Below are positions 1-5,823 of a stretch of DNA of 19,969 nucleotides, in pieces. The stretch is from Pseudolysinimonas_A sp049651805 (lineage in GTDB: Bacteria; Actinomycetota; Actinomycetes; Actinomycetales; Microbacteriaceae). The stretch covers positions 1 to 19,969 of the forward strand of contig NZ_JBASCU010000064.1 of NCBI RefSeq assembly GCF_049651805.1. Direction: 5' to 3'. A model generated the notes under the pieces. It did no database searches. It worked only from the letters and a program-made list of their open reading frames with translations, and was not told where the DNA came from. Each line of letters opens with the position of its first letter. The stretch's first letter is position 1. A program made the position numbers and the translations under genes.

Positions 1-126
1 AACGCGAAGATCCGCCAATTCGTCACCGGCTGGAACGACCGCAAACACGCCTTCGTCTGGACCAAAACCGCCGACGACATCCTCAAGAAAGCGAACCGTC
101 AACCAACTTCAGAAACGCGACACTAG
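1..126 (+). CDS. IS630-family transposase, C-terminal end (partial)
   Basis: Frame 1 is open from the first base to TAG at 124-126 and gives 41 residues. The segment contains GWNDRKHAFVWTKTADDIL followed by a TSETRH ending. This matches the conserved tail of IS630-type DDE transposases (pattern WNDR..PFVWTKTADEIL). These enzymes cut and paste an element into TA targets. The catalytic DDE core lies outside the window, so it cannot be said whether the copy is intact. The REP-like palindrome starts only about 10 nt after the stop, so little room remains for a normal right terminal repeat and the element end may be worn. Family assignment rests on this short tail only. Confidence 0.75.
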   Translation, partial: NAKIRQFVTGWNDRKHAFVWTKTADDILKKANRQPTSETRH

Positions 127-136
127 CCCCAACCTC

Positions 137-174
137 GGTGGTCGAGCAGCGGCCGGAGGCCCCGTGTCGAGACC
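137..174. repeat. REP-like imperfect palindrome between convergent genes
   Basis: A GGTCGAGC... left arm faces a ...GTGTCGAGACC right arm around a GGCCGGAGGCC core. It lies between the end of the transposase gene (plus) and the end of the MBL-fold gene (minus), so it could act as a two-way terminator. Motifs of the type GGTCGAG...CTCGACC/TCGAGACC are common between genes in Microbacteriaceae genomes. That statement is recalled family knowledge and was not checked here. Confidence 0.45.
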
Positions 175-807
175 TCAGACGTCGAGCGCTTCGCCGGGCT
201 GAAGTTCAGTGAACGTACCGCCGCCCTGCTCGGTCGCCCACGACAGCCGCGCGGCGGCCATCTGCTTGCCGGCGACCGACAGCGTCATGTCGTGCACGTA
301 GAACGCGCGTTTCGGCTTGACCGCGAGCACATAGTCCATCGCCTCGCCGATCTTCAGCCACGGGGCGCCGATCGGGGCGGCGAGCGTGCCGACCTCGACG
401 CCCGGCACCGTGTACGAGTCGCCGCCGTAGTACAGCTCGTCGTTGACGAGCACGCCGACATTGTCGATCACCGGGATGGACTCGTGGATGACGGCGTGCC
501 GACCGCCGAAGAACTCCAGCTTGAACGGCCCCACGTCGACGACGTCGCCAGCCGCGACGACCTCGATCGGAATGTCTTCGGCGGCATCCGCGACTCCCTG
601 CGGGCCGAGGATCCTCGCCTCCGGATTCTTCTCGAGGATGCGCCCGACCTGTTCAGCGGTCCAGTGGTCGCTGTGCTCGTGGGTGATGAGGATCGCGACC
701 ACTGCCGGAACGTCGGGATGCGACAGGAAGACTCCCGGGTCGATGACGAGGTTCTCGTCGCCGATGCCGAGCTGCAGGGTCGCGTGTTCGTACTTGGTGA
801 TCCGCAC
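175..807 (-). CDS. metallo-beta-lactamase-fold metal-dependent hydrolase
   Basis: The 210-residue protein has the metal-binding motif H43-E-H45-S-D47-H48 after an ITHEHSDHW strand. Further likely metal ligands are H104 or H108 (GGRHAVIHE), D130 (YYGGDS) and H172 (YVHD). This pattern fits a small UlaG/RNase Z-like MBL hydrolase, a cytoplasmic two-metal enzyme. There is no signal peptide or added domain, and the substrate cannot be told. The start is GTG at 805-807. No Shine-Dalgarno site is visible, but TAAAGT (minus strand, 814-819) lies exactly 6 nt upstream, which suggests a leaderless mRNA. It is divergent from the lipid kinase gene, with 97 nt between starts. The length is normal for single-domain members and no damage is seen. 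Confidence 0.85.
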   Translation of the reverse strand: MRITKYEHATLQLGIGDENLVIDPGVFLSHPDVPAVVAILITHEHSDHWTAEQVGRILEKNPEARILGPQGVADAAEDIPIEVVAAGDVVDVGPFKLEFFGGRHAVIHESIPVIDNVGVLVNDELYYGGDSYTVPGVEVGTLAAPIGAPWLKIGEAMDYVLAVKPKRAFYVHDMTLSVAGKQMAAARLSWATEQGGGTFTELQPGEALDV

Positions 808-813
808 GCTGTG

Positions 814-819
814 ACTTTA
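814..819 (-). promoter_or_regulatory. -10 hexamer TAAAGT of a probable leaderless promoter (MBL gene)
   Basis: On the minus strand TAAAGT fits TANNNT and is followed by 6 nt and then the GTG start. With the usual 6-7 nt between -10 and +1, transcription would start at the GTG. No convincing -35 is seen at a 17-18 nt spacing. Confidence 0.45.
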
Positions 820-892
820 CCGACCGGCAGCCGGCGTCGACACGGTGTTGACATGACGGCGTCGGCGGGCGACGCGAGCGGCGGGCAGCTGC

Positions 893-898
893 GATACT
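893..898 (+). promoter_or_regulatory. -10 hexamer GATACT of a probable leaderless promoter (lipid kinase gene)
   Basis: GATACT matches TATAAT at 4 of 6 positions and is separated from the ATG at 905 by 6 nt (CCTCCC). There is no purine-rich Shine-Dalgarno sequence, so a leaderless transcript is the simplest reading. Confidence 0.4.
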
Positions 899-904
899 CC
901 TCCC

Positions 905-1843
905 ATGCCCGCGACGCCGCGCCCGAAGAAGCTCGTGGTGGCCATCAACCCGTCGGCCTCGTTCGGAGCCAGCCGGGATGTCGGCCCCGCCGTCGTGCAG
1001 ACGCTGCGCGCGATGGGGCACGAGGTCACCTCGCTCACCGAACCCGATTTCGAGCAGCTACTGTCATCCGCTCGGGCCGCGGTGCGCAAGCGACCCGACG
1101 CGCTCATCGTCGTCGGCGGCGACGGCATGGTGAATCTCGGCACCAACCTCGTCGCCGGCACCAAGGTGCCGCTCGGCATCATCCCCTCGGGAACCGGCAA
1201 CGACATGGCCCGGGGCCTGGGCATCCCGCACGAAGATACCGAGGCCGCCATGCGCATCCTCGACGCCGCCCTCACCACCGGCCCGCGCACGATCGACGCC
1301 GGCCACATCACGTGGACGGATGCCGAAACGGGTGTCAGAGACGAACGCTGGTTCGCGTGCGCCCTGTCGGCCGGCTTCGACGCGATCGTCAACGAACGCG
1401 CGAACGCGATGCGGCATCCGAAAGGCCCGAGCCGCTACATCCTCGCCCTGCTCGCCGAGCTCGCCCGACTGAGGCCGATCTCCTACCGGCTCGTGCTCGA
1501 CGGCGAGACGACCGAGACCAACGCCGTGCTCGTCGCGCTCGGCAACAGCGTCTCGCTCGGCGGCGGCATGAAGATCACCCCCGACGCCCTGCTCGATGAC
1601 GGCCTCTTCGACGTGCTGATGGTGAAGCCGCTGTCGCGCGTCGCGTTCCTGCGCATCTTCCCGCGCGTGTTCGCCGGAACCCACGTGACCGACGCGCGGG
1701 TGCGCATCGTGCGGGCCAAGAAGGTGCGCATCGAGGCCGACGTCCCCCTCGTCGCGTACGGCGACGGCGAGCGCATCGCGGCGCTGCCGCTCGACATCGA
1801 GGTCGTTCCCGGGGCGATGCGGGTGCTCGCGCCGCTGCCCTGA
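905..1843 (+). CDS. diacylglycerol kinase family lipid kinase
   Basis: The 312-residue protein has the DAGK catalytic-domain hallmarks. These are an N-terminal VVAINPSASFG strand-loop (12-21), the nucleotide-binding GGDGMVN (71-77) and the PSGTGNDMAR motif (94-103). A C-terminal beta-rich half contains the typical GGGMKITPDA..DDGLFDV segment. Members such as YegS, DgkB and bacterial sphingosine-kinase-like proteins transfer phosphate from ATP to a membrane lipid, recycling diacylglycerol or making lipid phosphates at the inner membrane face. The lipid substrate is not decided by sequence. ATG at 905 is chosen because upstream frames lack coding character and a -10-like box lies 6 nt before it. 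Length is normal. It is transcribed away from the MBL-fold gene and toward tRNA-Glu. Confidence 0.9.
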   Translation: MPATPRPKKLVVAINPSASFGASRDVGPAVVQTLRAMGHEVTSLTEPDFEQLLSSARAAVRKRPDALIVVGGDGMVNLGTNLVAGTKVPLGIIPSGTGNDMARGLGIPHEDTEAAMRILDAALTTGPRTIDAGHITWTDAETGVRDERWFACALSAGFDAIVNERANAMRHPKGPSRYILALLAELARLRPISYRLVLDGETTETNAVLVALGNSVSLGGGMKITPDALLDDGLFDVLMVKPLSRVAFLRIFPRVFAGTHVTDARVRIVRAKKVRIEADVPLVAYGDGERIAALPLDIEVVPGAMRVLAPLP

Positions 1844-1860
1844 TCGGGGTGCGGCCCAGG

Positions 1861-1897
1861 CGTTCGAGGGGCCGAAACCGCCATGTATACTCGAACG
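1861..1897. repeat. 8-bp inverted repeat enclosing the tRNA-Glu promoter
   Basis: CGTTCGAG (1861-1868) is perfectly repeated in inverse as CTCGAACG (1890-1897), with 21 nt between the arms. The right arm overlaps the tRNA -10 box, so the pair could be an operator, or a long-loop hairpin after the lipid kinase gene. Function is unknown. Confidence 0.4.
1886..1891 (+). promoter_or_regulatory. -10 box TATACT of the tRNA-Glu promoter
   Basis: TATACT differs from TATAAT at one position and sits 17 nt before the mature tRNA 5' end, right for a short leader. The -35 at 17-nt spacing would be TTCGAG (1863-1868), a poor match. Confidence 0.55.
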
Positions 1898-1908
1898 GTT
1901 GTCGTGAC

Positions 1909-1984
1909 GGCCCCATCGTATAGTGGCCTAGTACGCCGCCCTCTCACGGCGGTAACGCGGGTTCGAATCCCGCTGGGGTCACCA
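1909..1984 (+). tRNA. tRNA-Glu (anticodon CUC)
   Basis: A full cloverleaf can be drawn. The acceptor GGCCCCA pairs with TGGGGTC (one G-U pair), followed by discriminator A and an encoded CCA at 1982-1984. The anticodon stem CCGCC (1936-1940) pairs with GGCGG (1948-1952) around the loop CTCTCAC. The anticodon is CTC at 1943-1945, which reads GAG. The T arm carries GTTCGAATC. It decodes the most used Glu codon of this high-GC genome. The accessory block with the IS256 remnant and fic begins just after it. Confidence 0.97.
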
Positions 1985-2013
1985 TAACAAAAGTGCTGGT
2001 CAGTCAGGGCTTT

Positions 2014-2042
2014 GGCCAAGTCCCTTTGAGTGGGGGTCTTTC
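2014..2042 (+). repeat. IS256 remnant terminal inverted repeat, tRNA side
   Basis: Read outward on the minus strand it begins GAAAGACCCCCACTC and continues to GGGACTTGGCC. It matches the other end at 22 of 29 positions. The outer edge overlaps the palindrome TTGGCCAA (2012-2019). Confidence 0.55.
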
Positions 2043-2072
2043 GCTTCGTTGCGATGATCAGCTGGTTGCAGT

Positions 2073-2826
2073 TTAGGCGGCGGTGATCTCGGTGAGGATC
2101 GCCCCCTCGTCGACCGGGGTGACGCTGGTGGTGAGTTCGGCCATCGATGCCTCGGAGAACTAGCGGCGGTCGCCGGCTTCCCATTCGTCGTGCTGCTCGA
2201 CCAGGATCGCGCCGGAGAGTCGCAGCAGCGCGGCGACGTTGGGGAAGATGCCGACGACGTCGGTGCGGCGTTTGATCTCGCGGTTGAGACGTTCGAGCGG
2301 GTTGGTTGACCAGATCTGCCGCCAGTGCCGGGTCGGGAACGCGGCGAAGGCGAGGATGTCGGCTCTGGCGTCGTGGAGCATGTCGGCGGCTTTCGGGCGG
2401 ACACGTTCGATCATCCGGGCGACCTCGTCGAACTGTGCAGCAATGTGCTCGGCGTCGGGTTGGGCGAAGATCGTGCGGATGATCGAGGCGAGAGATCACC
2501 AGCTCCACCCCGTGCGGGCCGCGGGCCCTGAGCGAGCGCAGGAACGCCTTCCAGAACTCCTCGGTCTCGCTGTCACCGACATCGAAACCCAGCACGTGGC
2601 GGCGTCCGTCGGCGGCGACACCGATCGCAACGACGATCGCTGGGGACACGACCCGGTCATCGATGCGGACCTTGCAGTACGTCGCGTCGAGGAACACGTA
2701 GGGGTAGGCAGCCTCGGCATCGATGAGCTCCTGACAGAGCCGCTCCGTCATCTGCCGGACCCGGTCGGTCGTGTCGGTGAGTTTCAGCTCGGCGAGCAGC
2801 TCGATCCGTCTCACTGACCATCGCAC
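2073..2826 (-). pseudogene. IS256-family (Mutator) transposase, multiply broken
   Basis: Three collinear pieces of an IS256/Mutator transposase can be read on the minus strand. Piece 1 is the N-terminal LTDTTDRVRQMTERLCQELI helix followed directly by the catalytic-core YPYVFLDATYCKVR strand. The zinc-finger-like and linker part (about 120-130 residues in relatives) is missing near 2710. Piece 2 runs through GVAADGRRHVLGFDVGDSE to VELVIS and stops at about 2490. There the frame changes and the segment usually starting DAHAGL and running through CRVHFMRN is gone. Piece 3 continues as IIRTIFAQPDAEH through HWRQIWSTNPLERLNREIKR to AGDRR. A TAG at 2160-2162 then replaces the Tyr codon of the usual RRYFSEASM, and the old frame runs on to TAA at 2073-2075. 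No active product is possible. Confidence 0.85.
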
Positions 2827-2864
2827 GGTGGCCCCTCACGACGTCGTCACGACGCCCACGGCCC

Positions 2865-2893
2865 GAAAGTCCACCACCCCACGGGACTCAGCC
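2865..2893 (+). repeat. IS256 remnant terminal inverted repeat, fic side
   Basis: Reads GAAAGTCCACCACCC and on to GGGACTCAGCC on the plus strand. It is the inverted partner of 2014-2042. It sits 39 nt upstream of the transposase remnant start, a normal distance for an IS left end. Confidence 0.55.
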
Positions 2894-3039
2894 CGGCGCG
2901 GGAATCTCCAGGGTGGACACCGGATACCTCGATGGTCGTGGAGATCGGTCCCTGCTGATGATGGTGTATCGCTGACTGGGCTCGGGCCGACCATGCACCT
3001 GCGGCGGATCAAGTCTCCGGGCCTAGGGATCGGGGATGG
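2894..3039. other. intergenic stretch with no recognised feature
   Basis: These 146 nt lie between the IS remnant and the fic stop codon. No frame resembles a known protein and no strong hairpin with a T-run was found. It may be decayed insertion DNA. Confidence 0.4.
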
Positions 3040-4224
3040 TCAGATGCTTCGTCGTCTCGCGCGCTCCGCGAACCGGTCGATCGCTTCAAGGACCTCGTCG
3101 CTGCGCCACACCGTCCCAAAGCGGTGTTCCGTCTTCGCATTGAGAACGCCCTGGTCGGTCAGGTCCCGCAGCAGCGGGTAAGCGTTCTGGGTTCGAATGC
3201 CCAGCGCCGCTGCGACCAAGGCCGCGTCCACGACCGGAGTCCGAGCGATCACTTCGAGCACCCGCCACACCCCGCTGTCCGAACGCGCCTTCACTCGAGC
3301 CCGCCACCCATCAACGATTGCGTCGATGTCGGCGACGAGTTGGCGAGCGTTCGTGACTGCTCTCAGACTCGCCTCTGCGAAACCTGCCACGATCGGTTCC
3401 AGTTCCCCGGTCCGATAAGCAGTCAGCGCGGCGTGATAGCCGTCGACGTCGGCCAAGAGACCGGCGGACACGGGCACTGCGACCACTCGTGTGACACCTC
3501 GATAGCGAAGCAGCGCCTGTGCCAAAGCGCGACCGGTGCGGCCGTTACCATCGGTGAAGGGGTGGATCGTCTCGAACTGCGCGTGTGAGATCGCAGTCAG
3601 TGTCAGCGCACCGACATCCAGCCGGCGACTGAACACCACCAGGTCCTCGATCAGATCCGGGACGCGTTCCCACCGGGGTGCCACGAAGTCCGCACCGACC
3701 GGAGATCGCGAACTAGTCCCGATCCACACTGGCTCGGTCCGCCACTCGCCCGGGGTGTGCTGGACCTGACCGACCATTAACACCTCGTGCATCTTCGCGA
3801 TCGCCCCGGCGGTGATGTCATCCGCCAGCCCGATCGCTGCCGTCAGCGCGGCGGTGTTGTTCGCGATCAGGGTCGCGTTCCGAGCGGCGTGTCCGGTGAG
3901 TTCCGCGGTGAGGATTGCCCGCGCGCTGGCAGTGAGCTGCTCGATCTGGGACGACGCCGCAGCTTCGCTCCGCAGCAACACCGGCCCGAAGGACGCGACC
4001 CGGTGCCCGAGCTCCGCATCGAAGCGACTCAGCTCCCGACCGGCTTCCTCGGCCGCCGTCACCACCGCATCAGGCAGGTCGACCTGACACTGCGCGATCT
4101 CAGCGGGGACGCTCGCGTCGTACTCGCGAGGTCCGCCAAGGTAGGACGAGATGCCAGGGCCGAAGTCTTCGACGTTGTTCGGGGTCCACAGCATGTGTTC
4201 AGCGGTCACAGCCGGCCAAGTCAT
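3040..4224 (-). CDS. Fic family protein (Fido AMP-transferase fold) with C-terminal winged helix
   Basis: The 394-residue protein carries the full Fic active-site motif H221-P-F-T-D-G-N-G-R-T-G-R232, with the catalytic His and phosphate-binding loop intact. An N-terminal Fic_N-like helical region contains S91-S-Q-I-E95-Q96. This fits the inhibitory helix [S/T]xxxE[G/N] of class II Fic proteins except that the last position is Gln; the inhibitory Glu is kept. Residues about 318-375 look like a winged helix-turn-helix (VWRVLEVIARTPVVDAALVA then ALGIRTQNAYPLLRDLTDQG). Fic proteins usually AMPylate hydroxyl groups of target proteins; the target here is unknown. ATG at 4222-4224 is preceded by a purine-rich GGGGGCGAG. 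No antitoxin gene adjoins it. The place beside a tRNA and an IS remnant, plus an AT-rich upstream patch, suggest horizontal acquisition. Confidence 0.9.
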   Translation of the reverse strand: MTWPAVTAEHMLWTPNNVEDFGPGISSYLGGPREYDASVPAEIAQCQVDLPDAVVTAAEEAGRELSRFDAELGHRVASFGPVLLRSEAAASSQIEQLTASARAILTAELTGHAARNATLIANNTAALTAAIGLADDITAGAIAKMHEVLMVGQVQHTPGEWRTEPVWIGTSSRSPVGADFVAPRWERVPDLIEDLVVFSRRLDVGALTLTAISHAQFETIHPFTDGNGRTGRALAQALLRYRGVTRVVAVPVSAGLLADVDGYHAALTAYRTGELEPIVAGFAEASLRAVTNARQLVADIDAIVDGWRARVKARSDSGVWRVLEVIARTPVVDAALVAAALGIRTQNAYPLLRDLTDQGVLNAKTEHRFGTVWRSDEVLEAIDRFAERARRRSI

Positions 4225-4241
4225 ACTCGCCCCCGATTACC

Positions 4242-4267
4242 TTATGACTTACTAGGCTATCTCATAA
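4242..4267 (-). promoter_or_regulatory. AT-rich inverted repeat upstream of fic (possible operator/promoter)
   Basis: TTATGA (4242-4247) and TCATAA (4262-4267) form a perfect 6-bp inverted repeat with 14 nt between, centred about 30 nt upstream of the fic ATG. A smaller TAGGCTA element lies inside. The patch is far more AT-rich than its surroundings and contains the only -10-like sequences for fic. Autoregulation by the Fic winged helix is a guess. Confidence 0.4.
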
Positions 4268-4293
4268 TGCGCCGGGTGTGGTGTCTGGCTTGC

Positions 4294-4307
4294 AACCCCC
4301 GGGGGTT
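4294..4307. terminator. palindrome AACCCCCGGGGGTT, possible weak terminator
   Basis: A perfect 14-nt palindrome lies 27 nt past the stop codon of the DUF6766-like gene, which is transcribed toward it. It could fold with a CCGG loop and a 5-bp stem. No good T-run follows on the minus strand, so intrinsic termination is uncertain. Confidence 0.3.
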
Positions 4308-4333
4308 TCGTCGATTCCGGGCGTCGGGTCACC

Positions 4334-4996
4334 TCAGCCCGACGTCTCCGCGTGGGGTGCCGCCACGGGCTTCGACTCAGCCGAGCCGCGCTGACGCAAC
4401 CAGACGGCCGCGAAGACGAGCACCGCGACGACCATGAACTCGCTCTGCCAGTTCTGGAACGACTCGAACCAGAATTGCGATGTGCCGAGGTACTCGACCG
4501 GGCTCACCCCGGGCATCCCGTGCAGGCCCTGCTCCTCGCTGTAAGCGGCGGCGCCGCTGACGGCGTGACCGACGAAGGATGCCGTGAAGAGCAGCGCGAA
4601 CAGGATCAGCAGCGAGTTCTCGTAGAGCACGAGCACGAACCCGCCGTGTCGCACCGGCCACGGAGCGTCGGCCTTCTTCGCGTGGCGCCGCGGGTCGTCG
4701 TCTTGGGGTGCCGGCTCGTCGAGGGGCTTGGATTCGGCCGAGCCCTTCTGGAACAGGAAGACCGTCAGCACCACGTAGGCGCCCATCTGCAGAAACTCGC
4801 TCTCCCAGTTCTCGAAGACGGCTTCGGAGAAGTCGCCACTGGCGAGGAACTGACCGAACGTCTCGGCCGGCGCTCCGTGTTCGAGCAGCTCTTCGTTGGC
4901 GACCTGCCAGCCGGTGAGCGCCATCCCGATGAGGAAGAGCAGAAAGAGGGCGAGGTTCACCAGCAGCAGCCCGTGTCCGAACAGCCAGCGTTTCAT
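4334..4996 (-). CDS. DUF6766-like membrane protein with two repeated halves
   Basis: The 220-residue protein starts at ATG 4994-4996 (GTG two codons upstream at 5000-5002 is possible; no strong ribosome site decides). It has about four hydrophobic segments: 8-29, 70-83, 126-147 and 188-200. The halves repeat each other. F61-E-N-W-E-S-E-F...Q-K-G-S-A-E-S-K-P91 returns 119 residues later as F180-Q-N-W-Q-S-E-F...Q-R-G-S-A-E-S-K-P210, and each is preceded by a similar helix and an EE..L.HG segment. The pattern agrees with my memory of the actinobacterial DUF6766 family, whose function is unknown. A charged linker (90-115) joins the halves. It lies in the same orientation as the gene upstream, with 77 nt between. 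Confidence 0.8.
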   Translation of the reverse strand: MKRWLFGHGLLLVNLALFLLFLIGMALTGWQVANEELLEHGAPAETFGQFLASGDFSEAVFENWESEFLQMGAYVVLTVFLFQKGSAESKPLDEPAPQDDDPRRHAKKADAPWPVRHGGFVLVLYENSLLILFALLFTASFVGHAVSGAAAYSEEQGLHGMPGVSPVEYLGTSQFWFESFQNWQSEFMVVAVLVFAAVWLRQRGSAESKPVAAPHAETSG

Positions 4997-5073
4997 GGGC
5001 ACAGTCAAACGCCGCCACAACAATCCCCGCGCGGGCTTGCATCCCGAAAGGTCCCGAGGTAGGGCGCGGAGCG

Positions 5074-5712
5074 CTAGTCCCACCTTCGAGGCCGGCGTGC
5101 GTCGACCGCCTTGACGACCTCCGCGGTGTCGGCGGCGTCGAGGGCCATCGTGACGATCCCCCACGCTTCGCCGAGGTCGGCGGTGAGCGGCACGTCGTAG
5201 GGGCGCACATCCACGGTGACACTCCACCGGGAGTCGCCGCCGACCGTCGCGGTGCGCACCATCTCGAGGTTGCCGATCTCGGCCCACTCCATGAGCAGCA
5301 GTTCCCGCGGGTCGGAGCCCGCGCTGCACACGGCGATTCCGCGGTCGTCGGCGAACGCGGGGTGCCACCGGTCGCCGATCTGCACCTCGATCCCCTTGGA
5401 ACGCAGATAGGCGGGCAGGTCGGAGACGACCGGCGGCAGGCGCCGAGCGAGGAACACGACGGCATCCGGATGCCGTATCGCCAGCGCTCGCAGGGCGCGC
5501 GCCAGGCGCAGGGTGAGTACCCCGAAGACGGCGATCATCGTGATGATGGCGATGGTCGCGACGCCGTAGGCGGCGAGGATGCCGTTGCGCGACCCGCCCG
5601 CGAGCGCGATCACGGCGCCGCCCCCGACGACGATGACGGCTGCGGCGATCAGCGCGACGATCGTGATGATCCTGGCGCGGTTGCGGGTGCGCCTCGCGAT
5701 GGTGTGTGACAC
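5074..5712 (-). CDS. two-helix membrane protein of unknown function
   Basis: The 212-residue protein has a basic N-terminus (ARRTRNRAR), two transmembrane helices at about 15-40 and 45-68, then a soluble C-terminal domain of about 140 residues, probably cytoplasmic. The soluble part starts with PDAVVFLARRL and contains WSVTVDVRPYDVPL and EWAEIGNLEMVRT, an alternating strand pattern that could be a PH-like or other small beta fold. I do not recognise the family. Start GTG 5710-5712 has a short GAGG 4 nt upstream. It is divergent from the SRAP gene, and the codon usage is that of a real high-GC gene. Confidence 0.7.
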   Translation of the reverse strand: MSHTIARRTRNRARIITIVALIAAAVIVVGGGAVIALAGGSRNGILAAYGVATIAIITMIAVFGVLTLRLARALRALAIRHPDAVVFLARRLPPVVSDLPAYLRSKGIEVQIGDRWHPAFADDRGIAVCSAGSDPRELLLMEWAEIGNLEMVRTATVGGDSRWSVTVDVRPYDVPLTADLGEAWGIVTMALDAADTAEVVKAVDARRPRRWD

Positions 5713-5811
5713 GGTGCCTCGTGATCTTGTAACCCGTTTCGCACGCTAGCCGTCCCCCGGTGCAAGCGTCAACAGGCTCGCCGTATGGAGCAGGATGTCG
5801 GTCGAACGGGG

Positions 5812-5817
5812 GACACT
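5812..5817 (+). promoter_or_regulatory. -10-like hexamer GACACT ahead of the SRAP gene
   Basis: GACACT is followed by 6 nt and then the ATG at 5824, the same layout as at the lipid kinase start. The GGAGG at 5818-5822 lies only 1 nt from the ATG, too close for normal Shine-Dalgarno pairing. Leaderless initiation is therefore plausible. Confidence 0.3.
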
Positions 5818-5823
5818 GGAGGC

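Larger units (their letters stand above)
2014..2893 (-). mobile_element. degenerate IS256-family insertion sequence
   Basis: An 880-bp element is bounded by imperfect terminal inverted repeats (2014-2042 and 2865-2893, 22 of 29 positions identical when read outward). It encloses one broken transposase gene on the minus strand. Intact IS256-type elements are about 1.3-1.5 kb, so roughly a third of the length is missing. No 8-9 bp target duplication is recognisable at the edges, which fits an old insertion or slightly misplaced ends. The left end lies 29 nt after tRNA-Glu. Confidence 0.7.

Noticed and set aside
848..853. TTGACA as -35 for the lipid kinase gene
   Set aside because: It is 39 nt from the GATACT box and no -10 lies at 16-18 nt, so it is likely chance.
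292..1599. 435-codon plus-strand frame
   Set aside because: It is antisense to the MBL gene and then out of frame with the lipid kinase gene. Both of those have intact motifs.
1483..2826. 447-codon minus-strand frame as one protein
   Set aside because: It joins an IS256 N-terminal piece to out-of-frame DNA, then antisense tRNA (the familiar GDPSGIRTRVTAVRGRR artefact) and the antisense of the lipid kinase gene.
3189..3205. Copy of the tRNA T-arm GGGTTCGAAT as an attachment-site repeat
   Set aside because: Only 10 nt are shared, it lies within the fic coding sequence, and the following bases do not match the tRNA 3' end.
5026..5035. Palindrome CCCGCGCGGG as a terminator
   Set aside because: It is a 10-nt GC palindrome with no loop and no T-run, which is expected by chance in DNA this GC-rich.
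5785..5823. Longer SRAP start at ATG 5785
   Set aside because: It would bury the essential Cys2; the enzyme needs a free N-terminal Cys, so ATG 5824 is correct.
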